From Dolomedes plantarius (taxonomy: Eukaryota; Arthropoda; Arachnida; Araneae; Dolomedidae), in NCBI GenBank assembly GCA_907164885.2, contig OU015490.1:19690613-19754612 (forward strand): DNA of 64,000 nucleotides, read 5' to 3'. The notes below the pieces were generated by a model. It did no database searches and had not been told where the DNA came from. It saw only the letters and a list, made by a program, of their open reading frames with translations. Below, piece by piece: positions 12,801 to 22,152 of this stretch (positions are counted from its first letter, which is position 1; every line of letters begins with the position of its first letter). Made by a program: the position numbers and the translations under genes.

Positions 12801-15800
12801 GATGTGGTAGAATTAGTTTCACATGCTGCAGAACAAAGGTTAAAGAATTTAATTGAAAAGTTGAGTGTTGTTGCTGAGCATAGAATTGAAAATCCAAAGG
12901 TATGACTAAAATTTAGTTTTCTCCAGTGATATGTTGATTTTAATAATTTGTGTTTATATGCTTGATCCTTTATGAATCTATGCATTCATTGAATATGGCA
13001 GATTTTTGTGTTTTCAGTAAGCCTCAAGTTTGAATGTTTCATTCTGGAAAATGAATTTTTAAATAATTGCAGTTTCTGATATTTATGCATTCTGTCCTTT
13101 CAAATTTTACTCCCTTATTCCCATTACCAAATTAAAATATCTAGATAACTATCTTTTTTTTTTAAGTGAAAAAGGATGATTTAATTAAAATGCTGCATTT
13201 TGCATGATTATTGCAATTTTTATGAGCTTATCTCTATCCCTATTAGTGAATGTAGTCATTCATGACAGCTTTCCATTACTAGAAGTAACTATACTCATTT
13301 TTAACCTGCAATCTTTTTATCAGTGTGATCCTTTTTTGTGTATTTGGCTTTATTAGGTTATACATATAATAAAGTCTTGTTGAACAATTATAAATTTATA
13401 AATTGAACTAGAATAATCTCTCAGGGAAAAAATGTTTGAAATTTATTGTGAAGCTTTGCAAATTTGATTAAAATATAGATGAAAGTGTGCAAGAATCGAA
13501 GTGTGCATTTAAAGGGTTTGGTCAGAATGTATCATTTGTTTTGTGGAATACTTGTTTTTATTCATTATCTTTAAAATCACTATTTTTGTGTTCCTAAAAT
13601 CTTTTACCTGATTTCTCAGAATGATCCTCGGTATGAAGTTATCAGTGATGCAAAATCCCAATTAAAGTTCCTAGAAGAATTAGATAAATTAGAAAAGAAA
13701 AGACATGATGATCAAGAAAAGGAAATTTTAATGAAGGCTGCTAAAGTAAGTGTGTTATGTTCATGTCAATATGTCTGCACTGAATATTTCAGTCACTTGA
13801 ATAGGTTTATCGTGCCATAGCAGTTATTTAATTTTTGAACTAGTTGGAGAAGAAAAATATATAAATAGATCTTTCGTTCATTTTAAATTTTATATTTTAG
13901 AGTATGTATGGACAGATTTCCTAGAATTTGCAATGGGATCTGATTTGGGGGGGGGGGATTAAATAAAACATAACCTAAAGAGAAAAATATTTTTATATAC
14001 TTTTCATAACACTTAATATTTTCAGACCTGCCAACTTTCCGGATTTACCCTGGCAATGCTGGATTTTTAATGCATCTTTCGGGTTTCCAGAATGGACGCT
14101 ATTATTACCGGATTTTTAGTTACATAACAAAAATATCTACTCACTTCAGTTCATCTATGTCAAGGGAAACCTTAGAAAATTTGCTAGTATGCAAATCGAA
14201 CCCACAAAGACACTGTTATGAAGAACAATTTGACAATGAATTTTTAAAAAGAGCACAATCAGCTACAGTAAATGCTATAAAAATTCCAAGATTTTCTGTG
14301 ATTAATTAAAACAAACATTATAAAGAAATAAAAGTACTCAAAATATAGACTGCTGGGGTCCCTGCTAGTGTAAATATGATGTACATTAAAATGTATGATT
14401 ACAAATTTCAGATATGTAACTTTTGTTTAATATTATAATTTCAAGATGTGCTGAACAGTAAGGAAATGTTTTGAACTATGTAATATTATTAAAGAGATCC
14501 TGTAAACCATAAGTAAGTGTACATTGTAATTCTTTTATGATTTTTTACTATACTGTTTTGTGTTATGTCGTTAATTTTATGCACGGTAGAATATTGCAGC
14601 ATTTTGCTCTTACTGAGGTTGGCAGGTCTGTATTTTAATTGGCTTTGCTTGCAGCTTTTATTTTATCAGTTTTTATCTATGATTAAAGTGTATGAAACAC
14701 TTAGGCCTTCTTTATTGTTAATATTATTAGAAAATATATAATATTAAGGCAAATTTTCCTTCTTAACTCTGTACTGTATAAGGAAACTTAAACAAAACTT
14801 ACTGGGCTATGATCTTTGCAAATGGTTTTAATTCCTTAAAAAGCATATATATCAGTGCATCTAAGGTAAGTGCATTTCATTTATATCAAAACAATCATTA
14901 TTTGTGAGTGGTGTATTATAAGGGTTGTTATATTAGTATGGTAGAATATGAATATCGCCAAATATAATTGGCAATATGATGGCCAAAATTCATTGAGGCT
15001 CTAGTATTGTGGTTTAAAATCTTGCTGTATGCTTGGGTGTTTTTGTAGTCATTTGGAATCAGCTTTAAGATGCCGGTCTTTCTCAATTGAGCGCCTGTGT
15101 CTTAAAAGATGATCACAGCACACCAAACCAACCAAGCTAGAATGTAATCAAATTTGATCTAGCCAGGAAGCTCAGTAGATTGTCATTTAATATTTTTCTG
15201 TTTTTTGTAGGTTTTTAAATCTTGTAAATATACATTATTGAGTTTAGCCTTAATTTCGTTTTATGCATATTATTCTAATTCGGAAAGGAGAAAAATTTAA
15301 TTTCCTAGTGGAGTAGTTGTTTTACTGAAAGCAATACACTAAGGATGTTATGATAAAAATCTAAATTGTATCATAAAAATTGCTCTAATAACATAAAATA
15401 ATGGAGTTATTAGTCTGTTCTCCAGAAAATTTGTACAAATCAAGATGATAAAAAATATCTTATGAAAAGGTTACAGTTTTATTTTAGTTTTAAATATTTT
15501 ATTCAAGGTATAAACTGTTTTTAGGAGAGAGGACTTCCTCCAGAGAAAAATTTAAAATTTTGCAAGTATTTATATCCATGATAGAATCTAGGAGACTTAA
15601 AAATTTAAGGGAATTAAAATTGATTTAGCTCTGTTAGTATTCAGTAGTTCTTTTATTGGTTTGTTCTCTATTCTGCTATTCTAGAGAAAACATTTTTAGT
15701 ATGATTTTATGTTAGTTCAACTAAAATTTCATTATCCTATGTTAGGGTCAGTTAAACTCTTTTCTCTAACCTTAATGATTTAAGGGACTGGATCCTTATT

Positions 15801-18800
15801 AAGGTTAGTTCTTCATTGTATATGTATTGTGAACTAATAATAAATTGATTTTATTTTTTAGATAGTAGATTCTATCCAAGAACTACTGTACAAATTTGTT
15901 AGCTTCTCTCTAAAATGCTTTATTTTTGCTTATGAGGGCTGTTCGATAAGTCTGTGTACAGTCTAAGAGATGGCACCACTAGTACATATCAAGGTTATTT
16001 TTAGTTGCTGATAACTCCTTGAGGATATCACACAAAGTTTGCATCAGGTAGTGCCTGTGTTTGGCATTAATTTGAATCAATTAAGTCCCGTGATTTGTGG
16101 AACAGGATTCTTTTTCACCATGACATTGCACCAGCTCATACTTCTGCAATTAAGACTACAGAATTGCTTGATTTATGCTACCAAGTTCTTCCACATCCCC
16201 CATTCTCCTGATTTGGCTTCCTTGTATTGCTATCTGTTCCTAAATATGAAAAATGGCTGGCAGGAAAGAGATTTTCGTCAAATAATGAGGTGATTGCCGA
16301 AACAACTGCCTATTTTAAAAGTTCGATACATTAGAGTATATGGATGAAATTTAAAGAAACTCAAGCCTCGTTGGACTAAGTGTATAGACCTCAAAGGAGG
16401 TTGTTACTTCATTTTCCGAGCAGTTACATTATAAATCTTTGGATGTTGAGAAATCAATGCACGTATCACCTGTCTATGTGAATGGGGTGATATTCCTTAA
16501 TGGGTTCTACATGCAGTGAGGGTAGGAGAAATAAAATATTACAAGGTGCCAACTAAATATTACCAACTCCTTTTCTTTAATAGGTAACAAATAACAACAT
16601 TTATTTAATCCAAAAACATGTGCTAAAAAAAACAGCCCTCAAATAAAAGTGGCTATTGTCCAAACGACTATGAATCCAAGCAGAGACAACCTCTCGCTCA
16701 GAGTTCAGTACTGCCTCTTTCTACCACTTTTTCCTAGCTGTGTGGTCTATCTCCCCCCCTCCACAAAAAAAAAAACTTCTTGAAGCTTCTCTTGAATTCA
16801 ACACCTGGAACATCCAGTTTCTGCCAAAAATCTTACATTGCCCAAATGCCTTGCGGGCATCTTTCCGAATGACACCTGGAACATCTGGTTTCTGCCAACA
16901 TTGCAGATGCTATGTTGCAAAATAAGAAATATTTGTCTCGAAAAAAAATATTTTCTTACTTTTTCCACAGACTTGTTGAACAGCTCACGTATGTGATGGA
17001 TGTCAAGGATTTGAATTACGATTGTGAAGCATAATTTTACTTGACTGTACCTTAGCATTTATGCCAGTTTTTATGTATGATTTTTTCATAGTATTGATAA
17101 AAAATTTATTATTCTCTCTCTCTCTCTCTTTAGAGTCGGTCAAAGCTGGAGGATCCTGAATTGCTGAAATTAAAGCAAAAAGCTAAAGAGGTATGTTTTT
17201 CTATTTTAGTTTTATATGTTTGATTGTGTCTGCTGTTTCAAACTATATTAGGTAACTATATTTATAATATGTCATCCCTGTAATTTTAACATAATGATCA
17301 GGGATGTTCCAGTATCATTTTTTCTTACTGTTCTAATTGTTGCTCTAAAACACTTGTTTTGCAACAAAGTAGTTCTAAAAGTGAGCAAATTTAATTTGTG
17401 ATGATATCAAACTCACTTCCAAATTGGACAGAAAAACTAAAATTCAGTGACACATTCTGCTGATGGGATCAGTGGTTAAATTTTTGCAGAAAGTGGCAAA
17501 ACCAATAATTTTTTTAGTCAAAGTTCTGAATCTATGAAATTTTGTGTGTTTGTGGGGGAAAAAATATCACCCTGCTGGAAATGTCATCATTTTATTCCAG
17601 GAATTTTTTCCCTCACCAACTTAAAATGTTTCAAAGTCTATAAATATAAACATAAATTGTCAAATAATTTTTCAGTAAGAAAAGTTAATTGCTTGCATGT
17701 AAGAACTTGGATTTAAGTAAATTACCTCATATTATATTTGAATTTCAGTAATTTTTATTGAATTTAAAATTGAGTATTTGAAAATTTCTCCATCCTGAAC
17801 AATATTTTTGAAATACATTTACTATGGGACAGCTCAATATCAAAACTTCTAGATTTTATTTTTATCACCCTAAAAATCTTTATATTTCAAAATTTATTTG
17901 TCCCAAAGAATTTAATGCTTCTTCTGTGAGGCATTTGTTTGCATATAGGGATTGTTAAATATAAATCAACTGCATTTTAACATTTGATGTTAAATTTTGA
18001 GTAATGTAATATTTTTTATATTTATTATCAGATTATATTTCATATCTCATAACTATCAAAGATGATTTTGTTAAATCATTACTTATTTTAATCTTTTAAA
18101 TTTCGTACTATTGAAAGAAAATGTATAGCGTATGAAATGAAGGATCTTCCATTTGCCTTTATGTTTGATGCAGTCATACCCATTTTTTCTCTATCTTTTT
18201 TTATTTTTGTTTGTTGTGAACTTGAAGCATAGGCTTTCCTTAAATTTGTTTTGTTTCTTAAACTACAGATGCAGCGAGCTGAAATTGAAGAAATGCGACA
18301 GCGTGAAGCTAACATGACTGCTCTTCTGGCTATAGGACCTCGTAAAAAAATGAAATTAGATAATTCTTCTACTTCTGCAAATCAGGTATATAATATAGAA
18401 GTGACTTATTTATTTAATGTCAGTTGTGTGTGCGTGTAAAGTATTTATGATGACTGATATTTTTCAGGCTGGCGGCAGTGACCAATCTAGTTCAAGTTCT
18501 TCAATTAAGACTCCTGTAAGTATTTCTTTAAAATTCCAATTTTTTAAACGAATTGTGCTGATTATATTTTTGCATATTTTATGTAAGTTATGTTTATCAT
18601 ATAAATCCTATTTATATGATGTGTTATTTAAATAGGATCCTATTTAACGGTGTGTTAGAGGAAATTTATTGTTGTATTTAGATTAATGATTAGGGGTACA
18701 TAAATTTCGCATATAAAATTTCCCATTTCTTCGTAAAAAAATTAATAAATTCAAAATTTTTGCATTTATATATTAAAAAAAATCACAATTTTACTTGGTA

Positions 18801-19121
18801 AGTATCAAAATTCTTAGTTAAAAGCTAACATTGTAGTAGTCTGCACATTCTCTTCCTCAAGTCTTTAGCAATAAGTAATAAGCAAATTTCGAGAGTGAGA
18901 TCTCTCAGTTTAAGACTGTGGATGGTCTTAGATAAGCAATTATGTTAATAAATTATTACTATTATTACCTAATTTCACTTAGAAAGCCGTTTATCAGCGA
19001 GTTTTCACCGAAAAGTAGTTTTTAAAAAATCCATTTTTTCGTTCGCAAATTTCGTATTTATTTGCATTATTTCATAAATTCGAAAATTATGTAACCCTAA
19101 TAATGATATATTTTTATTAAT

Positions 19122-19165
<44 letters not shown>

Positions 19166-22152
19166 AATATCAGATTTATAGATGACACTTAAATGACGTT
19201 ATCCGGGAAAACAGCCAAATAGACATTTGGCTTAGTAGACGGGCCTTGGATACATAAACTCCAAATCAATTAATTCAATTAAACTGAATAATACTTTTAT
19301 TACTCTCAACACATTATGGTTATCGAACAGTTCATCATATTATACAAAATGTAAAGGAGTAGAATATATTTACATATTTACAAGTAGAGAGAATGGATAA
19401 TGGCATCCACTCAGTCCCTGATTTAATCTTAAAGTCCAAAGTAATGAATGAATTTTTCCCATAAGAAGTCATGTAAATTGAATTAATTTGTTTCTGAAAA
19501 CCAGAAATTTCTCATTTTACTGGGCAATTTATAAATAGATGGGGTTGTTTTTTGATACAAGATCTTTCAACTAGACAGCCATAATTTAAAGCAATAAGTA
19601 GATAAAATTTATCTCCATTCAACCTATACTGAAAGAAGTTGAGGGCTTAATGGGATAATGGTAAAGTAGAGGAGGAGAGGGGCAATTGCTGGAAGGAGAG
19701 TTTCCTTCCAATAAAACATGAGACACTTGCACAGGGATTCTCTCTCTTTTCTGTCTCTTAACACTGCCGATCACTGTTGTAGACTCAGATTTAGGGAGTT
19801 TCGTTACAAACCTATTAACCCTTTCGCGGCGGGGCGCCTCTGCCTAAGACGCTCGCTGGGGACGGAGCGTTGGCGAAAGGAATCATCCCACAGGACGGGG
19901 GTTTTACGTCGCTAAGCCTAACTTTAAGAAAAAAATCACCAAAAAAAAGTTTAAGCTCTAACGTCGTAATTTGTGGTACCGTTTTAGATTATTAGTTAAG
20001 CTGTCATATACGTTAAAATTAGCCTTTAATAATCTTTTTCCTTTAATTTACACTAAAAAATATAAAAAAATTCCCTTACCTTAAGAAATAATTTTCGACA
20101 ACGCTATTCAAATTATTCCGAAGTTTTAATTGACAAAATACATTCATAAAGTTTAAAATTAATAAAAAAACAACACTATTTACAACAAGAAGTAACAATA
20201 TTTAAAATGAGGCCTGAGTGTGGTAAATCTCGAAGCATGGAGAAACGCAAAGTCCTACATTGCATGATCTACTAGGATAAAATGTTTGTTGATTTTTCCT
20301 TTGTTTTATCACGGTTTGTGAACAAACTATGCACATTCAGTATTATCACTGAAAAAAAAAACACTTTTATATCCGCAATACTTAAATTTGAATATTTGGC
20401 TGATTTAGAAGTTGATGAAGCACTTCTTTGAGCGTTTTGAGCAAAACTATTTGTTTCTTCAACAATCAAATTTAGTAGATCATCATCAAAGAAAACAGTA
20501 AAAAAAATCAATTTCTTTTTCAGAAGGTATTAAAAATTTTGTCCCGGTGTTCCAATAAATGTATGGGGATGCAGTTCATCCAACGCTCGAGTCCAAGATA
20601 AAGTATCTTGAATCGAACTTCTATTGGAAGTGGAAGGCAGGCAGTGAGCTCAATCTCTGATAAAATGTCCCTATCAGAATCACAAGAAATGCCACTTTCT
20701 AACTCTTGCATCATCACTCTCATCTATGTCACTAATTGGGCCATTTATCTTGCGAGTATATTCTTCCTCTGATAAATAACGTTTTCTTGCCATAACTGGA
20801 GTCAAAGCTTTCCGAAATAAGAAGGGAAGTACGCAAAATGTAACCGAAAGCAACGCAAAATGAAACAGAACTGACGATAACAACCCAAAAGACCCCATAT
20901 AGTAGCGAAAATAAATAAATAAAAAAAAAAAAAAAAAGTATTCGGAGAGACAACAGAAGCGCGAATGTTTATATCACGTGGAGAGTTAAAGAGCCAAGCT
21001 CTGTTTGTTTACATTATGCTTTCCCCCCTCCCCCGCAACAGCTGATGTGCAAAATACCAAACTGTGGCAGAATGTGAGCAAACTGAAGGTCAGGATGCTA
21101 AAACTATGTTCAGTTCAAAAGCTATGGACACCGGGCGCCATCTAGGGGTCTTTAAATATTGTTCCAGCTTGATATGCACATATGCATCACCCGTCCACCG
21201 GGTTCATTCTTCAGCGATGCATGGGTGGGACGCCCGGCTGTGAGTGACATTCGTAGGGAATGCATATATGGGATGCCCGTCCTGAAAGGGTTAAGAGAAT
21301 GCCTACGTTTCAAAATGAGACAGTTAGATCTTTAAACAAGTCCATATTTTGGCTTGCTAGAGCTTGTTACGGAGGATACTTTTGAACAAAATTTTGTAAC
21401 TCAACCCATTTACAACACATAACACTATGTGTGATGAGCAAATGTCGAGTAATGAAGCATATTTTTTGCGTCAAAATGCGACAAGTATCGAAGCAGACAT
21501 GTACTGAGGTATGACTGTATTTGAATTTGATAACACAAAAAATGGAAATAAAACGTGTAAAGAGGGCATAGACTGCCAAACAAATTAACAGAAGACCTAC
21601 CCTAGCGTTGAAAGTTTAAATTTTCAATAAAAGATTGCGCAGTTGCAACAAATCCTCATACTGAAAACGGACAAATATAACTAGAAGTAAAATAATTCAA
21701 CAAAGCAAGATAATAGCAGGAAGAATGTAGACAAAAAATAAACAGAAATCATGCACTTAGGACTCAACACCCCATAATGCAAGATTCTTGCATTATGGTG
21801 CGTTGAGTCCTAAGTGCGTGATTTCCGTTTATTTTTTGTCTGCATTCTTCCTGTTATTAATTATCTTGCTTTGTTGAATTATTTTAGTTATATTTGAATT
21901 TGATACATTGAAAAGTTAATTTTTAGGAAGAAAAACCTTCAGCCAGAATAAATTAAACATTTTATGACTGAGACTTATGATACATCATATTAATTAGTTT
22001 TTGACTGTTATTTGATGTCTGATCATTCTATTCTGTTTTTCTAGGTAAGGCCAAGAATAAAGCGTGTGAATTTGAGAGATTTGTTGTTTGTGATGGAACA
22101 AGAGCAGACAACTGTTCGTCGGCCTCTGTTATACAAATATTATGCTAGATAG
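3750..22152 (+). CDS. TAF4: TAF4, TFIID subunit 4 (3' part, 12 exons)
   Basis: Join of 3750-3869, 3954-4043, 7035-7148, 7455-7583, 8931-9130, 12481-12650, 12769-12899, 13620-13745, 17134-17190, 18269-18385, 18468-18515 and 22045-22152. It encodes 469 residues and a stop, and all introns are GT-AG. Residues about 5-95 form the TAFH/NHR1 domain (CQNFLSTLIKLAGDQ, SSPQPYLIHFLKKSLPHVRQ), which binds transcriptional activators. Residues about 95-215 are a Pro/Ser/Thr-rich linker. Residues 219-469 are the TAF4 C-terminal domain: the histone fold that pairs with TAF12 (EESQRILATNSELIG, KDENHFLSSALHRKL), a charged helical stretch (SQLKFLEELDKLEKK, SRSKLEDPELLKLKQKAKE, GPRKK) and the conserved last helix RVNLRDLLFVMEQEQ. 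The protein acts in the nucleus in the TFIID scaffold. The order and motifs match animal TAF4/TAF4B throughout. The N-terminal part lies outside the window. Confidence 0.95.
3954..4043 (+). CDS. TAF4: TAF4 exon: TAFH domain, SSPQPYL motif
   Basis: Thirty codons in phase 0 between ATTTTAG and GTTAGT. It contains the diagnostic TAFH stretch LRSSPQPYLIHFLK. The intron before it is only 84 bp. Confidence 0.95.
5203..5877 (-). mobile_element. 5'-truncated LINE tail, RNase H region
   Basis: Read on the minus strand this is the 3' end of a non-LTR retrotransposon. It has an RNase H-like core with ISDSQAAIPT, then VLQWIPSHCGIHSNEMVDE followed by a stop, a helical stretch (ALCSSVNYRSAAHLINLKIK), a terminal CPLC zinc-knuckle motif and a short A-rich tail (T-run at about 5203-5209 on +). 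No reverse transcriptase is present, so the copy is 5'-truncated. At least one in-frame stop shows it is dead. I could not see a convincing target-site duplication. Confidence 0.75.
6299..6907. mobile_element. 608-bp MITE copy A, 6-bp TSD AATGTG
   Basis: The ends are CAGACCTGCCAAC and its inverse GTTGGCAGATCTG. The element is flanked exactly by AATGTG at 6293-6298 and 6908-6913. It is a close copy of the element at 14023-14630. A 79-codon open stretch on + (SRETLENLLICKLNPQ...) vaguely recalls the C-terminal end of hAT transposases. The CAG...CTG termini suit hAT, but hAT normally makes 8-bp TSDs, so the superfamily is left open. Confidence 0.8.
7035..7148 (+). CDS. TAF4: TAF4 exon: end of TAFH domain and linker
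   Basis: Thirty-eight codons between TTTTCCAG and GTGAGT. It starts KSLPHVRQSLMTKEM, the last TAFH helix, then becomes Pro/Thr-rich. Confidence 0.93.
7455..7583 (+). CDS. TAF4: TAF4 exon: Thr/Pro/Ser-rich linker
   Basis: Forty-three codons in phase 0 between CCAACAG and GTATGT. The sequence (VGTLRPTIAPSPRNIVTTV...) is low in complexity and matches no domain. It is accepted because it continues the open frame, has good splice sites and lies between certain exons. Confidence 0.85.
8713..8853. mobile_element. Pogo/Tigger-type MITE copy 1
   Basis: A 141-bp element between TA dinucleotides with ends CAGTGGAATCTCGAT and ATCGAGATTCCACTG. The body is a near-palindrome built of repeated TATCGTT/TCGATC-type words. 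The same family occurs at 24897-25069 and 25940-26095. Confidence 0.8.
8931..9130 (+). CDS. TAF4: TAF4 exon: linker up to the C-terminal domain
   Basis: 200 bases (66 codons plus two bases) between TTTTCATAG and GTGAGT. It reads PTVPPGSKIIRPINIATT and ends in KKAFVSVR, with the last Arg codon split (AG|A) across the next junction. Confidence 0.87.
9540..9612. mobile_element. hAT-type terminal fragment
   Basis: The stretch ends in AGTTGGGAACCACTG, the inverse of the CAGTGGTTCCCAAC ends used by many hAT elements and by the intact MITE at 31213-31506. The subterminal part (GCTGTGGGTCGCCAGC) also fits. Only one end is visible. Confidence 0.5.
9781..10778 (+). mobile_element. 5'-truncated LINE with 15-bp TSD
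   Basis: A 998-bp insertion flanked by perfect copies of AGTTCTCCATAAAGT at 9766-9780 and 10779-10793, ending in an A-run. It encodes the RNase H part of a non-LTR retrotransposon: DEWIHIYTDDSASDGKTGTG (catalytic Asp), FIDSQAAILAIASS, IILQWILSHCNTPGNKKADL, then a degenerate C-terminal region. In-frame stops (after YCGGFF and after RHNYE) show it is dead. Truncation, A-tail and long TSD together indicate target-primed reverse transcription into the TAF4 intron. Confidence 0.9.
11138..11181. repeat. Perfect 17-bp stem-loop
   Basis: CTGTAGTATAAGGCCAG at 11138-11154 and its exact inverse at 11165-11181 are separated by a 10-base loop. It lies in a TAF4 intron between a LINE insertion and a piggyBac-type MITE. 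The function is unknown; it could fold in the pre-mRNA. Confidence 0.75.
11255..11849. mobile_element. piggyBac-type MITE, TTAA target
   Basis: A 595-bp element flanked by TTAA at 11251-11254 and 11850-11853. The ends are CCCTTACGTCGGCTCATCT and the inverse of CCCTTATGTCGGCTCATCT. TTAA plus CCCTT ends are the signature of the piggyBac superfamily. There is no usable transposase frame. Confidence 0.85.
12481..12650 (+). CDS. TAF4: TAF4 exon: histone-fold start
   Basis: 170 bases between CTGCTTTCAG and GTAAGT. It reads DEDDINDVAAMGGVNLVEES then QRILATNSELIGTQIRSCKD, the most conserved TAF4 segment (acidic DDDIND plus the first histone-fold helices that contact TAF12). It ends with a split Ala codon (G|CA). 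Confidence 0.97.
12769..12899 (+). CDS. TAF4: TAF4 exon: histone fold, central helices
   Basis: 131 bases between TTTGTACAG and GTATGA. It encodes AKKRGLEEVRSDVVELVSHA, AEQRLKNLIEKL and AEHRIENPK. The preceding intron is 118 bp. Confidence 0.96.
13620..13745 (+). CDS. TAF4: TAF4 exon: QLKFLEELDKLEK segment
   Basis: Forty-two codons in phase 0 between ATTTCTCAG and GTAAGT. It includes DAKSQLKFLEELDKLEKKR, a highly conserved charged helix after the histone fold. Confidence 0.96.
14023..14630. mobile_element. 608-bp MITE copy B, 6-bp TSD TATTTT
   Basis: Second copy of the element at 6299-6907, same orientation. Ends are CAGACCTGCCAAC and GTTGGCAGGTCTG, flanked exactly by TATTTT at 14017-14022 and 14631-14636. 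Similarity covers the full length with scattered substitutions. Confidence 0.82.
15030..15150 (+). mobile_element. SINE-like fragment copy 1
   Basis: Shares the tail TTGTAGTCATTTGGAATCAG, CTTTAAG and TCAATTGAG with SINE-like sequence at 24497-24660 and 25455-25560. No promoter boxes are visible in this copy. Confidence 0.4.
15945..16440 (+). pseudogene. Mariner transposase relic (C-terminal part)
   Basis: GAGGGCTGTTCGATAAGTCT at the left resembles a mariner inverted repeat. From about 16097 the + strand reads as a mariner transposase C-terminus: LFHHDIAPAHTS (second catalytic Asp), VLPHPPFS followed by a stop, then in shifted frames KWLAGKRFSSNNEVIAETTA and a degenerate WTKCIELKGDY-like end. 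The N-terminal helix-turn-helix region and first catalytic Asp are absent. A stop and frameshifts make it inactive. Confidence 0.75.
17134..17190 (+). CDS. TAF4: TAF4 short exon: SRSKLEDPE motif
   Basis: Nineteen codons between a (TC)n-rich tract ending TTTAG and GTATGT. SRSKLEDPELLKLKQKAKE is a near-invariant TAF4 motif. The intron before it is 3.4 kb and holds a MITE, a SINE and a mariner relic. Confidence 0.96.
18269..18385 (+). CDS. TAF4: TAF4 exon: GPRKK motif
   Basis: Thirty-nine codons between AACTACAG and GTATAT. It encodes MQRAEIEEMRQREANMTALL followed by AIGPRKKMK, typical of TAF4 before its variable spacer. Confidence 0.95.
18468..18515 (+). CDS. TAF4: TAF4 micro-exon: Ser-rich spacer
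   Basis: Sixteen codons (AGGSDQSSSSSSIKTP) between TTTTTCAG and GTAAGT, phase 0 on both sides, so it could be skipped without changing frame. It lies in the variable spacer between GPRKK and the last conserved helix. Confidence 0.85.
18691..19099. mobile_element. hAT-type MITE with TAGGG ends
   Basis: Left end TAGGGGTACATAAATTTCG and right end the inverse of TAGGGTTACATAATTTTCG. Flanks are TTAATGAT (18683-18690) and ATAATGAT (19100-19107), an 8-bp duplication with one mismatch. The ends resemble those of the BED-finger hAT at 55000-58606 (TAGGGTTTTCG), which suggests a related family. It lies in the last TAF4 intron. Confidence 0.65.
19125..19167. repeat. (AT)n-(GT)n microsatellite
   Basis: An alternating TA run passes directly into TG repeats in the last TAF4 intron. 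Confidence 0.9.
19168..19814. other. Unassigned repeat-like intronic DNA
   Basis: Between the microsatellite and the piggyBac insertion, within the last TAF4 intron. Its composition is less AT-rich than the neighbouring intron and it looks like part of an older element interrupted by the piggyBac copy, but I could not name a family or find ends. Confidence 0.4.
19819..21290 (-). mobile_element. Internally deleted piggyBac element, TTAA target
   Basis: A 1472-bp element flanked by TTAA (19815-19818 and 21291-21294) with ends CCCTTTCGCGGCGGGGC and the inverse of CCCTTTCAGGACGGGC. On the minus strand it keeps both termini of a piggyBac transposase but not the catalytic core. It sits in the last TAF4 intron, antisense to the gene. 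Confidence 0.85.
20201..20793 (-). pseudogene. piggyBac transposase remnant (N and C ends only)
   Basis: The N-terminus starts MARKRYLSEEEYTRKINGPI at 20793 and runs into an acidic SDIDESD stretch, as in piggyBac transposases. The C-terminus reads KNQQTFYPSRSCNVGLCVSP then CFEIYHT before the stop, a degenerate version of the Cys-rich end domain. The roughly 400-residue DDD core is missing and the remainder has frameshifts and stops, so it cannot transpose itself. Confidence 0.7.
21673..21896. repeat. ~110-bp-arm inverted repeat, almost no loop
   Basis: The left arm (about 21673-21784) and right arm (about 21788-21896) are inverted copies with few differences. They centre on CCATAATGCAAGATTCTTGC. 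Matching blocks include AGGACTCAAC/GTTGAGTCCT and TTCAACAAAGCAAGATAAT with its inverse. It lies 150 bp upstream of the last TAF4 exon. It may be a foldback MITE or a mutation-generated palindrome. Confidence 0.8.
22045..22152 (+). CDS. TAF4: TAF4 terminal coding exon
   Basis: Thirty-five codons and a TAG stop after TTTTTCTAG. It encodes VRPRIKRVNLRDLLFVMEQE and ends in LLYKYYAR, matching the conserved C-terminal end of TAF4. Confidence 0.96.
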   Translation, partial: VRPRIKRVNLRDLLFVMEQEQTTVRRPLLYKYYAR

